64,000 bases of DNA from Lycium barbarum (taxonomy: Eukaryota; Streptophyta; Magnoliopsida; Solanales; Solanaceae). The DNA lies in NCBI RefSeq assembly GCF_019175385.1, contig NC_083342.1, positions 120,156,376 to 120,220,375 of the forward strand, written 5' to 3'. Position 1 is the first letter of the stretch, and each line of letters begins with the position of its first letter. Below the pieces are notes generated by a model that worked only from the letters and a program-made list of their open reading frames with translations, was not told where the DNA came from and did no database searches. Positions 1 through 12,029 of the stretch are shown piece after piece. The translations under genes and the position numbers were made by a program.

Positions 1-449
1 ACACCCATTGGGTGCTTAGATTTGAGTGCTTTTTTGCTGTTTCCTTCACGAGATTTGCGCTTTATCCAAGCTCATGAACATGTCAAATTGTTGTTTAAGC
101 TTAGTACTCACGATTGCACAGCTCTTTAGTTCACCTAGTGTTAGTTTCAAGCAATTTTTAATGCTGACTTTTAAGCTAATGTACGCAATTAGTTCATTTG
201 AATATTTAGATCAACTTAGTCCTATCCCTTTGAGCTCTTATCACTGTTTTTATTTTCTTTTTCCAGTTTCCAATTTTACATCATTGGTGCTAAATCCAGG
301 TAATACATAGTACTTGATCTGCTTATTCAGTATAATTATATGAATTCCATTTATGTGGGCAATGCTTATAGAAAAACTTTGTTCTGCTTTTGGTTTCATC
401 TGATTGGGAAAATTTAGGATAAGAGTTCTTGAAATTTTAGTATTGAACA
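1..449 (+). other. Upstream region of the methyltransferase gene
   Basis: AT-rich sequence with no supported coding region. A plausible 5'-UTR intron is visible: a donor-like CCAG|GTAATAC near 299 and an acceptor-like ATTTTAG near 441, only nine bases before the start codon at 450. This is inference from splice-site appearance only. The short open frames on both strands here have no recognisable protein features. Confidence 0.35.
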
Positions 450-1862
450 ATGGGTGAATCCGTCTTTTGCTTTAGAAAATGCAGATTAGGAAGAGTAATG
501 GGTTGCATTCAGGTTGTACTAGGTTCACTTGTTATACTCGTGAGCCTTTCGAGTTTGTTTAGGTTTTATAATGCTGGATTTTTCATGCATGATGAGGATA
601 TATGTCGCCATTTTTATGGCGTGAAGGATGTTTATGATAGTTTTGACATAAAAGCATTGAGTTCTCGCGTTGATGAAGTGCTCGATAGGATGGATAGTTT
701 GCAAGAAAAGATTGAATTGGTTGTACAAGAGATGGAGAAGAACAAGGATGATTTAGAAAAAGGGAGTATTCCCAAATTGGAATACAAGAGGTTCTTGGAG
801 GAAGAGGTTATTAAGCCTTTATACTCTGCTCATATTGCACTTAGGCAAATTAGGCTGCCTAGATTTGAAGGAATTGGGAATATGACAATTAAGGAAGATC
901 CCTTGATTAATAACTTTGTGATAGAGGAGATCCGAAAGTATATCACCCCGAAAGAGAATAGACATAAGAAGGTTAATATATTTGGAACACAGAAGATTTA
1001 TAACACGATAGGGCATGCTTGTGTGTCCATGAAGAAGGAATTGGAGGAATATATGAATTATGATATCGGATCTTATTGTAAAGATGATTGGAATTTTGCT
1101 CAGAAGCTTATGATTAATGGTTGTGATCCTTTGCCAAGGAGAAGGTGTTTGACAAGGGCCTCTAAGCTTTATCAGAAACCTTATCCGATTAACGAGTCCT
1201 TATGGAGGATCCCGGATGGGAGAAATGTTAGGTGGAGCAATTACCTTTGCAGGAACTACGAGTGCTTATCGAGTAAGAATCCTAAACGAGGCTATACTAA
1301 GTGCACCGATTGTTTTGAAATGGAGAAAGAACAGCTAAAATGGGTAACAAATTCTACACTTGCTGTTGATTTCTTGATCAAAGATGTATTGGAAGTTAAG
1401 CCAGGGGAGATCAGAATTGGTCTGGATTACGGTATTGGTACGGGGAGTTTTGCTGCAAGAATGAGAGAACAGAATGTGACGATCATCTCAACTGCACTGA
1501 ATCTTGGAGCTCCTTTCAGCGAGACGATAGCACTTAGGGGTTTGATTCCACTATATGTGACATTGAACCAAAGGCTTCCATTCTTTGATAACACTATGGA
1601 TTTGATCCACACTGCTGGATTTATGGATGGTTGGATCGATCTACAGCTGTTGGATTATATCCTATTTGACTGGGATCGTGTATTGAGACCAGGAGGATTG
1701 TTGTGGATTGATCGATTCTTCTGTAATAGGACTGATCTGGATGATTTTATGTACATGTTTCTGCAGTTCAGGTACAAAAAGCATAAGTGGTCTATTGCTC
1801 CTAAGGCCAAGGATGAAGTTTACCTTTCTGCATTGTTAGAAAAGCCACCTCGATCTTTATGA
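450..1862 (+). CDS. Putative SAM-dependent methyltransferase, membrane-anchored (At1g29790-like)
   Basis: A single intronless frame of 470 aa. The N-terminus has a hydrophobic segment (about residues 17-40, rich in V, L, I, S), which suggests a type II membrane anchor, followed by a charged heptad-like stretch (about 65-110) that may form a coiled coil. The C-terminal third is a class I methyltransferase fold: motif I is seen around residues 322-337 (LDYGIGTGSFAARM), and the late motif LRPGGLLWIDRFF lies near 410. Several cysteines (CRNYECLSS, CTDCFEME) sit in the middle. Plant proteins of this type are annotated as uncharacterised methyltransferases related to the Golgi pectin methyltransferase superfamily; the substrate is not known and I do not infer one. 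Start at 450 is the first ATG after an in-frame stop context and is followed directly by the anchor. It appears intact. Confidence 0.85.
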   Translation: MGESVFCFRKCRLGRVMGCIQVVLGSLVILVSLSSLFRFYNAGFFMHDEDICRHFYGVKDVYDSFDIKALSSRVDEVLDRMDSLQEKIELVVQEMEKNKDDLEKGSIPKLEYKRFLEEEVIKPLYSAHIALRQIRLPRFEGIGNMTIKEDPLINNFVIEEIRKYITPKENRHKKVNIFGTQKIYNTIGHACVSMKKELEEYMNYDIGSYCKDDWNFAQKLMINGCDPLPRRRCLTRASKLYQKPYPINESLWRIPDGRNVRWSNYLCRNYECLSSKNPKRGYTKCTDCFEMEKEQLKWVTNSTLAVDFLIKDVLEVKPGEIRIGLDYGIGTGSFAARMREQNVTIISTALNLGAPFSETIALRGLIPLYVTLNQRLPFFDNTMDLIHTAGFMDGWIDLQLLDYILFDWDRVLRPGGLLWIDRFFCNRTDLDDFMYMFLQFRYKKHKWSIAPKAKDEVYLSALLEKPPRSL

Positions 1863-1883
1863 TCATAAGAAGCATTAGAGCTG

Positions 1884-2060
1884 TCTTTGTTGTACTGGCA
1901 TGGCATTCATACAATTTATCTGTAACGATATTTGTTCTAGTGTCTGTAGATTGTAAGAAACTTGTCGTTCTCTTTGTTATACTTGACATGGTATTCATAG
2001 GATTTATCTGCAACATTTGTTATTATGTCTGAAAAATTGTAAGAAAGTTGTGCTGCTCTT
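1884..2060 (+). repeat. Two-copy imperfect tandem repeat, 86-87 bp, in the 3' UTR
   Basis: TCTTTGTT recurs at 1884, 1971 and 2057, giving two diverged units of 87 and 86 bp with shared blocks such as CATGG, ATTCATA, ATTTATCTG and ATTGTAAGAAA. It starts 22 bp after the methyltransferase stop codon, so it is probably transcribed in the 3' UTR. Confidence 0.7.
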
Positions 2061-3089
2061 TGTTATCAAAAGATCAGTCTTTGTTGCTCAAAATTCTTAG
2101 ATTTCCACTTTCATAATCAAGAACTAAATGCAGAGCTTAAAGAATACTGCTGAATCTTCTGACATTGGCATTTATTTTAATACTGTTCATGAAGTGCAAA
2201 AGATGCATATTGCACAATAACAATTTGATCTGATATGAACGTTTACCTTACTATTCTTGAAGCGTGGCATATTGCACCTTTAACATTTGATGTTATAATA
2301 TCATAATTTGACAAGACAAACAAACGATGTTGCTGCTTATTTTGATTATGCAAAAATCATAATGAAATGTATATGATAGCCGATAATGATGGTTGAAATA
2401 CAGAAACCTAAAGAAAGCTTGACCTTAATTCTTTTCTTTTATACCACATCTACATTGTTCAAACACCATGGGAACAATTGTACTATTATCGACCCACAAC
2501 AATTAGACCTTTCTATAGCTTGCAGTTTCTGGACTCAAGTAGAGGAGAGGTTCGCTTTGTACATGTTGTCTAGAAAACCTAGGTACTAATCTTTCTGAGG
2601 GTTTGTACTTATCCAAAACTTATGCTTGTTCTGAACTCCTTTCAGTGTGAAGATCCCCTTAATCTTGAATAACGGTATGCAAACACCAAGAAAAAGTGTC
2701 ACTTCTTGATTATTAGTTCTAGACTAATTATTGCTAGCAAATATTCAACAATAAGGATTTTCCCGGCCTGAACTTTGTAAATAAGTGATTGTCTAATAAT
2801 GAGCGAAGAGTTATTTATTGTTACTCAACCGAACACACTCCTAGCCAACAGTTCCATGCTTCAACGCTACTTTGCCTCGCTCTTCACCTCTTTCTCCATA
2901 ATTTTGTAGGTTGATTTCCCTGCAACTAATTAACCACACACGCATAAGCTCTTACTTTCAACTTGTACGTCACAATAATAGGTTAATTATTGGTTTATAC
3001 TGATAAACTGAAGTAACTCTAGATTAAGATTTCCAGGTATTGAGTCATTTCATGAAGGGTCTCTCCGTTAAAGTTTTTTGTATTTTCAT
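2061..3089. other. Intergenic, no gene seen
   Basis: AT-rich intergenic sequence. The only longer frame (2386-2589) has no recognisable domain. I see no RNA gene or clear element here. Confidence 0.5.
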
Positions 3090-3559
3090 GAGAAAATTAC
3101 CAAAATGATCTCTTATGTTTGAGGGTATGTTCAAGACAGTTCCTTAAGTATACACTTAAGAGTTTTGGTACTTTTAAGTTTACCAAATGTTAAGACTTTT
3201 AGTCTTCATCACATATTTAGCGAACTTTGTTTGTTAGATTTGGCGGGGACTACGAAGAAAATGGAAATTGGCGGAAACTCACATTTAGAGGTATAACTTT
3301 TATAGTTTATTTCTAGAATTTGGTGCAGCTTTTTAGTGTTGCATATTTTAGGATTTTATGTGACTTTCTTGGTGTTTATAATTAAATCTGTTTTTCCACT
3401 TTTTCCGTCAAATCTAACAGACATAGTTCAGTAAATATTTTACGGAGACTAAAGTGTTTGCTATTGGCAATCTTAAAGGACCAAAGTTGTTAAGTGCATA
3501 CTTAAAGGACTATTTTGAACCTATCCTCAAACATAATGGACCATCTTTGTCATTTTTTC
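3090..3559. mobile_element. Foldback MITE with long inverted repeats (~170 bp)
   Basis: The left arm beginning at 3090 and the reverse complement of the right arm ending at 3559 match over about 170 bases, sharing blocks such as TTATGTTTGAGG, CCTTTAAGTAT/CCTTAAGTAT, CACTTAA, TTTAGTCT and TGTTAGATTTG. The centre is about 120 bp. No transposase frame is present, so it is non-autonomous. A target duplication was not clear. Superfamily is uncertain; long arms suggest a Mutator-like foldback element. Confidence 0.75.
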
Positions 3560-3639
3560 TATCTTTGTGGTGGTCAGTTTCTGAGTCCTTAAGGAAATGG
3601 ACCAGCTGAGGAATAAGACCAAAACTAACGAGGGAATTT

Positions 3640-4640
3640 TACATAAATGACCAACATTTAGAGGTTTTAAATTGCGCATAGCTAAATTTTAGCTAATTAC
3701 AGTTTGTAGCTATAGTCGCGCGCTACAGTAGATTGCTACAGTAAATTGTATTCAAAATTCGGTTGAGTCAGATTTCGCTGTATTCAAGTCAGATGTATTC
3801 AACTAAGTTGTATTCAAGTCAAATGTATTCAACTCAACTGTATTCATTTGTAGCTACTTTCACATTGTATTCACTTTATTATATTTAAAATCGGTTGTAT
3901 ACAAAAAAATATCCTTCAAAATACAAGAAATAAAATACACCCCAAACACAATTTTGCACTAAAATTTAACGGATACACTCAAATACTAAATACAAGAAAT
4001 AAAATACACCCCAAACACTGGATTGTATGCTAAAAAATTAATGCATACACTGGATTATATGTTAAAAAATTATTGAATACACTCATAAAGAAACACTATT
4101 TTCCAGATATGGCACCGGAAAATGTTTCCAGATCCGGCAAAAATTAATGAATACACCGCGACATGTAAATTCTGAAGGCCTAAAGTTAAAGATCAGCCTA
4201 TTTGAACAAAAAATATTAAAGACCAAATCATTTGGAGGGTAAACCATGCAATTTCTTCAAAATTTGCTTTTTTCCGGTCAGATCTGTAGCAAAACGGAGA
4301 AGACGACAAATACTCAGAGAAGACGGATGGGCAGTGGCGGTGGTGTGGTTTGGCGGTGGTGTGGAGTTGTACAGTTCGCCGAAGAAGACGGCTACTCCGG
4401 TTCACCGGAGCTGGAAGCTCCTCGCCGGAGCAGTGGGGGAAGAGGGGAGAGAGAGAGAGAGATGGGAGGGTTAGATTGGAAGTGAATAATGTGATGATGG
4501 GTATTCTGCCTTAAATATATATATGTAGCTATTAATTGTATTTAACATATTACTTTTAGCTATAGGATGTAATTAATCTAAACTATAATTATTAAATCTA
4601 AATATGTACTAGAGTTAGTTATGTCATTTAGCTATCCCAA
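3640..4640. mobile_element. Probable non-autonomous Mutator-like element with internal GTATTCAA repeats
   Basis: Both ends carry degenerate inverted AT-rich arms with repeated TAGCTA motifs (about 3640-3720 and 4530-4635). Inside, TGTATTCAA-type units are repeated many times from 3770 to 4090, then a GC-rich block (4250-4480) that can be translated as an Arg/Gly-rich peptide on either strand. I regard that block as non-coding element sequence or captured host sequence. Boundaries are approximate and the classification is inference. Confidence 0.35.
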
Positions 4641-4738
4641 CTATCAATCCGACTACATTGATGGTATGGGCTAGCAGAGAAAATAGCTAGTTAAACCCAA
4701 TTCATTAGAGGCCTAGGTAAGCCTGTTAACCGGTTCCA

Positions 4739-4872
4739 ACCGGAATCGGACCGGGAACAGGTTAGGAAACCGGCCGGTTCCGGTTTACCGGTTTTAAAGT
4801 CCAAACCGGAATCGGACCGGGAACCGGTTAGGAAACCGGCCGGTTCCGGTTTACCGGTTTTAAAGTCCAAAC
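4739..4872. repeat. 66-bp subterminal tandem repeat of the hAT element
   Basis: Two nearly identical 66-bp copies (CGGAATCGGACCGGG begins at 4741 and 4807) differ by one base in the first copy (AACAGGTT instead of AACCGGTT). They are dense in CCGGTT motifs and internally palindromic. A matching but less regular CCGGTT-rich block lies at the other end, 8500-8648. Confidence 0.85.
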
Positions 4873-5035
4873 CGGAACCGGTCCGGTTTGGATTGCTTAA
4901 AATTTTTTTATTTTTTTTTGTATTATATATTATAGTATTTATTTGTATATTGTAGCTATATTTTCATATGTTATACAACTTTATAATTAAAGTTTAAATA
5001 TTTACTGACTAACAGCCTAACAGCAAGTCAGCAAT

Positions 5036-5480
5036 ACAGAATAGTGTTTTTCGTATACATATATATGTATAACTCACTATATACTATACATACTTATATA
5101 TATGTACTATATACTATATATATTTATATATATATATATATATATATATAACTTAATATATATACTATATATATGTATAACTTAATATATATACTAAATA
5201 TATGTATATATATGTACTATATACTATATACTTAATATATATACTATATATATTTATATACTATATATACTTAATATATATACTATATATATTATACTAT
5301 ATATACTTATATATGTGTATAACTTAATATATATACTATATATACTATATATACTTATATATATGTACTATATACTATATATACTTACTTATATACTATA
5401 TATACTATTTTTTCTTTATATACTATATATACTTATATATGTTTAAGTATACTATATAACTTAATATACTTATAAGTAGA
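5036..5480. repeat. TA-rich ATATACTATATA array
   Basis: About 450 bp made almost only of TATATACTATATAC/TATATATGTA units in varied order. It lies inside the hAT element between the 3' end of the transposase gene and the left terminus. It would be self-complementary in many registers. Confidence 0.85.
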
Positions 5481-5665
5481 TTCTTAGTATATTTTAGGTA
5501 TATTCATAACTTAATAAAAGTAAAAATATGAACACAAGTAAATAGAAGAAAGCTCAATGAGCCATATATTTTATTCATTCTTGGATAACATTTATTTGCA
5601 AGTTGTATTTTTTTTTTAACTTGCAAATAATACATGAGTTATACAAAAATAGTACAATAATAAAA

Positions 5666-7942
5666 TCACCAATTTTGAACCATTTCGTTAATTTCCCCCA
5701 CATCATATTCGTTCATGGAAATATCTTCAAAGTCTTCCATTTGGTCCGGTCCACTAGCTATCAAATCTTCAATTTCTTCCTCTTCGCCTTGCTCCGATTC
5801 TGAGTTTTGGTTGCGTCGCTCCGATCTAATCCAATCTCGAATGCACACTAGTACTTGCAAGCTAAAGCCGGATAATGAATGTCTATGGTCTCCAATTTGC
5901 TGTCTTCCTTGGCTAAATGCGCTCTCCGAAGCCACGGTTGATACTTGAACCGTAAGGATATCTCAAGCCATTCTTGAAAGTACCGGATAACTTGCTTTGT
6001 ACTTCTTCCACCATGCTAAGATGTCCACCTCATCCAGTTGGCTGATATCCACATTTGGCTGCATCACATAAAAGTTAAATTCATCAAAGTTTGCAGTAGA
6101 AGAAGAAGAAGTTGGCTGTGAATGTAAAACTTTTAAACCCGACAAGTCATTTTTGCTACTCTGAGAAGTAGTAGGGCGTGGAGCAACGGGTGTAGCACGT
6201 TCTTCCAAACTAGAATAATGAGTAAAAACTCTTCTAAACTCATCATCAATAGCGAGATCGGCTTCAGCTAAAGATGGTTGAACTCCCTCTTCAATTTCTA
6301 AAAATGTATAAATTTGACTAACCAAATTTTTAGTATAAGACACTTTTAAACAAGAATTTAAAAGGGAACCCAATATAAATAAAGTTGGAATGGGAAAAAA
6401 TACTTCTTAAATTTGATTATCATTTCAAAAATAGCCACTTGATAATCGGGTTTATATTTATACTCTTGTAAAACTCTAGCTATTTCCGCTAAGTAGGCTA
6501 AAATTCCGATTACCGTGGGATAAAATTGTCTAGAAAAAGCAAGAGTTGCATTATAAAAAATTTCTAAGAGTTCAATACATTCTTTAACATCTTCCCAATG
6601 CCTAAAAGTTAACCAATCCTCACTATCAGTATTATATTTGTTGTGAACTTGTTGTATGCGAATCCTATACTCATATGCTTGTTGTAGCATAATGTAAGTG
6701 TAGTTCCATCTAGTCTCAATTTCTACTTGAATTTTCCTAGGTCTAAGGTTATTTTCCACACAAGCATTCTTAAAATCTGTAATTCTTCCCCTATTAGCAT
6801 TACAAAAAAGAAACGCAACAGCATTTCTAACTTTTTGAACAGAATCATCAAAATGCACAAGACCATCTTTAACAATTAAATTTAAAATGTGACAACTACA
6901 TCTTACATGAAAAATATTTCTTAGAGGAGGGTTTATTTCTCTTTTTAAAAGACCAATTGCCTTTGTATTATTAGAAGCATTATCTAAAGCAATACAAAGT
7001 GTTTTTCTATAAATGTTAAAAAATCTCATTATAGTAGACATTGAATCGGCTAAAAATTTTCCATTGTGACGACCTTTTCCTTCGTCATATAAAAAAGCTA
7101 TAATTCTTTTTTGCATAACCCAGTTGTCATCAACCCAATGACATGTAATAGCAAAAAAATCTAAATGGTTAATACTAAGACCCAAATCAGCGGTAAGACA
7201 AACATTACAATTTAAAGAATTAAATACATGGCGCAAATAAAATCTATATTTTTTAAACAAATCTATAACATCGGCTCTACAAGTACTTCTAGGAATACCC
7301 TCAAATAACAGGTTATAACAACGTTGAATGTAAGTAACAAATCCCAAACCCGAGGGAAAGGAAAATGGTAAACAATCATAAGCTACCATTTTAGCTATTT
7401 CTATGCGTTCTTTTTTCTTGTCATACTTAAAATTTCTACCGGTTCGTGGGTCTATCGTCATTTGAATCCCCCCCCACATTTGAACCCGTTTGTTCTCCCC
7501 AAATATCCATATGTTTGGTTCTCATATGACCATTTAGTGTACCCGTTCCACCATCCTTACCAGTTCCTTGCTTAAAACTAAATACTTGTCCACATAGGGT
7601 ACACGTAGCTGTTTGGTTTTCCCTATTCTTAGTCATAAATTTCCAAACTTTAGCTGTTGGCTTACGAGTTCTAGGCGGTTTGTCTTGTGTATGTGATTGT
7701 GCAGGACATGTATCTCCTATGGGATTTTCGGGGGGTTGTGTTTCATCATCATCATCATCATCTAAGTCTTCATTAAAAGTGTCGGTAAAATGTTGTTGCA
7801 TTGCCTCATGACCTAAAAATGAATTATTTCCACCAACATCAATACCTAAATTAGGTGTTTCTTCCACAAATGTTTCCTCATTAAGCGCACCCCTAACAGT
7901 ACGACTACTACTACCGGCACCACGTCTTAATCTCTTTGACAT
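5666..7942 (-). pseudogene. hAT transposase (BED zinc finger, RICESLEEPER-like), broken
   Basis: Read from the ATG at 7942 leftward. The first part (7942-7436, 168 aa) holds an acidic N-terminus and a BED-type zinc finger (CTLCGQVF...H...H) at about residues 98-140. The second part (about 7479-6358) carries the hAT catalytic core, with features such as DNASNN, CHILNL and ETRWNYTY. The third part (6373-5963) and the last (5935-5666) hold the C-terminal dimerisation region with the STVASESAFS motif. The parts lie in different frames: a frameshift coincides with a C run at about 7469-7476 (a G run on the coding strand), another lies near 6370, and an in-frame stop separates the last two parts near 5960. 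The first break could be a homopolymer sequencing error; the others look real. Most likely a recently inactivated transposase. Confidence 0.88.
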
Positions 7943-8666
7943 TATTAAATAGAATTAATTTAAATCACAATCAAATAAATCACAAGAAAATAAATTACAA
8001 CAAATTAAATTGCTATAATTAAATTGCGAAAAATAAATTGCTAGAATTAAATTGCGAAAAATAAAGATAGAGTTGGAACGAAGGTACCAAATTGCCGGAT
8101 TAATTTCCAACAAAGTGAAGGCAGCTAGAATTGCAAATCCACCAAAGCTACTTCGGATTATTGCAAAATCACCAACTCCACCAACAATATTATAATTGCA
8201 AAATTAATAATTGAAAGTTGAAACTATAATAAGACTTTGTGGCTAATTATTGCAAAGTAACTATAATTGAGAGATTGAGATTTGAGAGAAAGATGAAGAA
8301 GAGTGAATTGATGTGCATCAAAATGAAAATGAAGAAGGGTTTATATAGGGGTGAGGATGGGTTAAAGTGTTAAAAATAATAATTTGGGGGCCAAAAATTA
8401 AAAAACTGACCGTTTGGCAACGGCCATTTTTGCAAATGGACCGTTGCCAACGGTCCATTAAGCCCAACGACTCTTTCGTTTTTTTTTTTTTAATTTTTAC
8501 CGGTTAAACCGGTTTAACCGGTCCGGTTCCGGTTTAACCGGTTCCGATTTCCAAAATATTGGAACCGGACCGGTAAACCATTACACGGTTAACCGGAACC
8601 GGTTAACCGGTCCGGTTACCGGTTAAAACCGGTAAGGCCAAACCGGTTGCCACGTTTAGGCCTAGG

Positions 8667-11482
8667 GCAATGGTCCAAGAAACTGTCGCGAGCCTCGTGG
8701 CAAACCTCTATTTCTGCAGTCAGATCCTTCAAAAGTACTCAAAAAATGGGAAAGTTACCTAAATGTACCCTTCGGTCAACTAGTTTACCAAACATGGCCA
8801 AAGTATACACTACCTATACACTTTGCATATATATATATATATATATATAATATAAACTATACACTACCTATATATTGTATACATATTTTGTAAACTAGAT
8901 GACCAAATGATATTTGACTGTAATGTCCTCAATAAAATTGTGCCTGAGCAACACCAGTTAACTTCAATTCCTAACAAGTGTGAATTATAGAGCAAAAGAT
9001 TAGGTGACTACGATTTTACAAGGAGAAATGTTATTGATCATTGGTGAATGATTTGGTATGTATTTAAAGCTTCAGCAAGTAATCATGCATGCGTGCCAAA
9101 ATCCTTGAATTAATAGTAATGAAAAGATAGATAATATCAAATCAAGTTGAAGTAAGCATTAGGTTTTGGTTTATGCTTTGACGATCAAAGCAATTATACT
9201 ACAAGTAAAATATGTCGTTTGATCTTAAAGAATTGACCATTTCAGGTGAAGTAAAAGAAATGGTGTTTCCACTAAAACATGTTTAAAACAAAATAGAGAT
9301 GAAGATTATGCCGTCTCATGATCAGTTGAATATTATTTTTAACAAATAAACTAAAAGGATGTTGTTTTGTTTTCAACTTACTTAACCAATAAAAAATAAC
9401 GAACAGGATAGTTTAGACAAAACCTTAAGAAAGAGTTAAGAGGAGCCATGCTAATCCCTTTATCTATTAAATATAAAATAAATAAAATAATTTCAATGTT
9501 TGTTGTACAGTCGAGATGGACAGAAACTGTAGTAGTCAAAAGTCAAATATTGCAAATCCTTAAGTTAAACTATGAGAAATATTTAAAGGGACTCAGACAG
9601 CAACATCCAAATTAAAGATGCTTGCTGTTGGACTCTTTACGCTGACATTTCAATTGCTTTAATTAATTTTGAAATGGAAATTATTATAATGACCAATCAT
9701 ATAAGCAAATTGAATTGGGTATGACATACCGATAAGCACTTGTCTTTTTTTGGTTTGTTTCTTTCTTTTGAGATAATTTAAGCCTTCCTTCAAATTGAAT
9801 TTCTTTCCCCCCTCCTTCTTTTAGAAACAAAAGGAAATCGAAAAAGAAAAAAAAAATCGGAACCTGCTCAAAGCAAATAATATTTCGCCCACCGGCCATC
9901 CTAATATAGTAATCTTTTTATTTTTTATTTTTTTGCATATATTATATAGTAATCATGTGCATGATTGCATATTTTTTTTGTACCATTTTTCAAAATTTAG
10001 TACCAGTTGATAGCAATAGTGTATATCGATGTTCGAAATTAGGGTTGGCGAAATCAGCCAATGAAATTATGATCCGTTCAAATTGTTTAAGTTTGGATGG
10101 CTTAATGATCTGTCCATTTTGACTCAATCACTTCAATGCATCTAAAAGTTGGGCTGATTTATAGCCCTAATTGACCCATGAAAAATCTTGTCAATTTTTC
10201 TTTTTAAGAAATAGTTTTAAATTTCATATATGTTATATATAGCCTTAAAAAATTTATGTACTTGAATAAATTGTAAGAAAACAAACAAAAAAATTAATTA
10301 GTAAGAGTTGAACGGATGACCCATGATTTAGCCCATGTGACCTAACCCAATATTGCCGCTCAAGTAACCTGAAGGCAATTTAGTAAGTAACCCATCCATT
10401 AAAGAACTTTGCCTATTTTGATCCACTTAAATTCAGCTTAACCTCCTCATTTGAGACCCCTATTAAAAATATCCTTTTTTTTTTTTTTTTTTTTTTATGT
10501 GTGTGTCATATTCCTAGTTACCCGTACAGCTTACTATATGCTAAACTAGCTGGTGTTTCGGTTTAGATTTACTGAACTTTTTAAAGGCTTTTATTACTGA
10601 ATTTGACCAATTCAAGTCTAGTTGTTCATCTTCTACTAATTATAATTCCACGATGATAATATTGAAATTGATGGCAAAACATTTGGTCCACTCATATTTG
10701 TACTCCGACCTACTTTATAGGGGTATTATTATACTCTATAACTTTTCAAGAAGGCGTCAATGCCTTGCTTTAGTTTTGAATTTTTTTATATTGAAGTTAT
10801 TTAGGAGTTTGCCGTTTTAGTTAATTGTTAAGGTTTGGTAAGTTTGAAAGTATATTATGGATATAACGTTATTGTTTAATTAACAAAAGTGAATTATTGT
10901 CACGTATAATAGTAAAATTATTTTCTTACATAATCAATTCGGTCTTTGTGCTTGGAATAACTTGGATCCTATTATGGATTTCAGATCACATTCTCTATAG
11001 AGTCCTCTATATCTTCTTTTTCCGAGCTCTGGTTATAAAAGAAGGAATCAAGAAGAAGGTATTAGCAATGATTAATTTTGTTACGAGACAACTCATGATG
11101 ATTTTCAGATTGATCTATTATGCGTTTCTGCATTTAGCATTGAGTGAACCTTGTAATATTAGATGTTTCAGTATATAAATGATAGTTTCATGATTCATTC
11201 TTTTATACATGGTAAACATATATCGACATATGAAAAACTTTGTCCTCAGTTTTAGTAGTTTAATCTATTTTACGTGTAAAAAGCAAGATAAACCAACAAA
11301 GTCGAAATAATAACCAACTCCATTTAATTTGATTTGGTTCATTTAGCAAACGAACATAATTGATTATTTGTTTTTAAGTAAAAAATGAATCACAACAATT
11401 CATGAATACCTCTATTGCTAAGATATTGCAACTATACACAAATTACACCGAATGTTAAAATATCTTGAAGATTAAAGAAAAT
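8667..11482. other. Intergenic, AT-rich, with simple repeats
   Basis: No gene supported. It contains a (TA)n run at about 8826-8850, a poly-T run near 10470-10495, and a 10050-10450 stretch with repeated GACCCAT/ATTTGACC-like words that resembles another stretch at 13450-13850; these may be two old copies of one dispersed repeat. The frames at 9684-9899 (-) and 10897-11178 (+) show no conserved features. Confidence 0.4.
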
Positions 11483-11970
11483 GGCTTAGCAGAATCCTAA
11501 ACTTGTCCTTTTTTACTATTTTGGCACATCAACTGAGTATTGTTCCTATTGAATTCATGAACTCATCCTCAAGTGTGTCTATTAAACTCTCTAAATCTGA
11601 TTTTTATTAGAAACAAAAATTAAATTATGGTAATGAAGGTGAAGTAATATTTTAAACGTGTGGTAAGTTATTCTTTAGGTCATGGATGTGTCAGTTTCTG
11701 CTGGTTTTGCTCTTCCACTGCCAGCTTAATTAAGAGCTTACTCTTTTTTTTCCTTCTCAATTGCTGTTAATCTTAGCTAAAATATGGCATAATTAAATTA
11801 GAATATATATATTAGCATGTCGCTATATTGAAGATAGAATACTATGTAAGCCAGATTGTGTTTGATAGACACACCTAAGGACGAGTTCAGAAGTTCAATA
11901 GAAACAACTCTTAGTTAAGGTGCCAAAATAAAAAAATAAAAAAATTCAGGGGCGACATATGGATTAAGCC
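11483..11970. mobile_element. Foldback MITE, ~110-bp inverted arms
   Basis: The left end GGCTTAGCAG and the reverse complement of the right end GGCTTAATCC start inverted arms that share TATTTTGGCAC, TCAACTGAG/TTAACTAAG, CTATTGAA, GAACTC and GTGTGTCTAT. The arms are about 110 bp each; the element is 488 bp. No protein is encoded. No clear target duplication was seen, because A-runs flank it. Confidence 0.7.
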
Positions 11971-12029
11971 AAAAAAAAAAAACGTTATAACATCAAAATG
12001 TATGTTGCAAATTTGAACTCAGCATGTGA

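Larger units (their letters stand above)
4718..8658 (-). mobile_element. hAT-superfamily DNA transposon with 8-bp target duplication
   Basis: An 8-bp duplication GGCCTAGG flanks the element (4710-4717 and 8659-8666). The 18-bp ends are imperfect inverted repeats: TAAGCCTGTTAACCGGTT on the left, and TAAACGTGGCAACCGGTT as the reverse complement of the right end (14 of 18 match). Both subterminal regions are packed with ACCGGTT/AACCGG motifs, probable transposase-binding arrays. The interior holds a broken BED-finger/hAT transposase on the - strand. Length is 3941 bp. The 8-bp duplication and transposase agree with hAT; the element is no longer autonomous as read. Confidence 0.93.

Noticed and set aside
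26..310. 94-aa frame on the + strand before the methyltransferase
   Set aside because: AT-rich, hydrophobic by composition, no domain; more likely leader or intron sequence.
4232..4485. Arg/Gly-rich 80-aa frames on both strands
   Set aside because: Lie inside a repeat-flanked probable Mutator-like element; two overlapping frames of similar length indicate GC-rich low complexity rather than a gene.
10897..11178. 93-aa frame with hydrophobic stretches
   Set aside because: Composition follows AT richness; no splice or domain support and no neighbouring gene structure.
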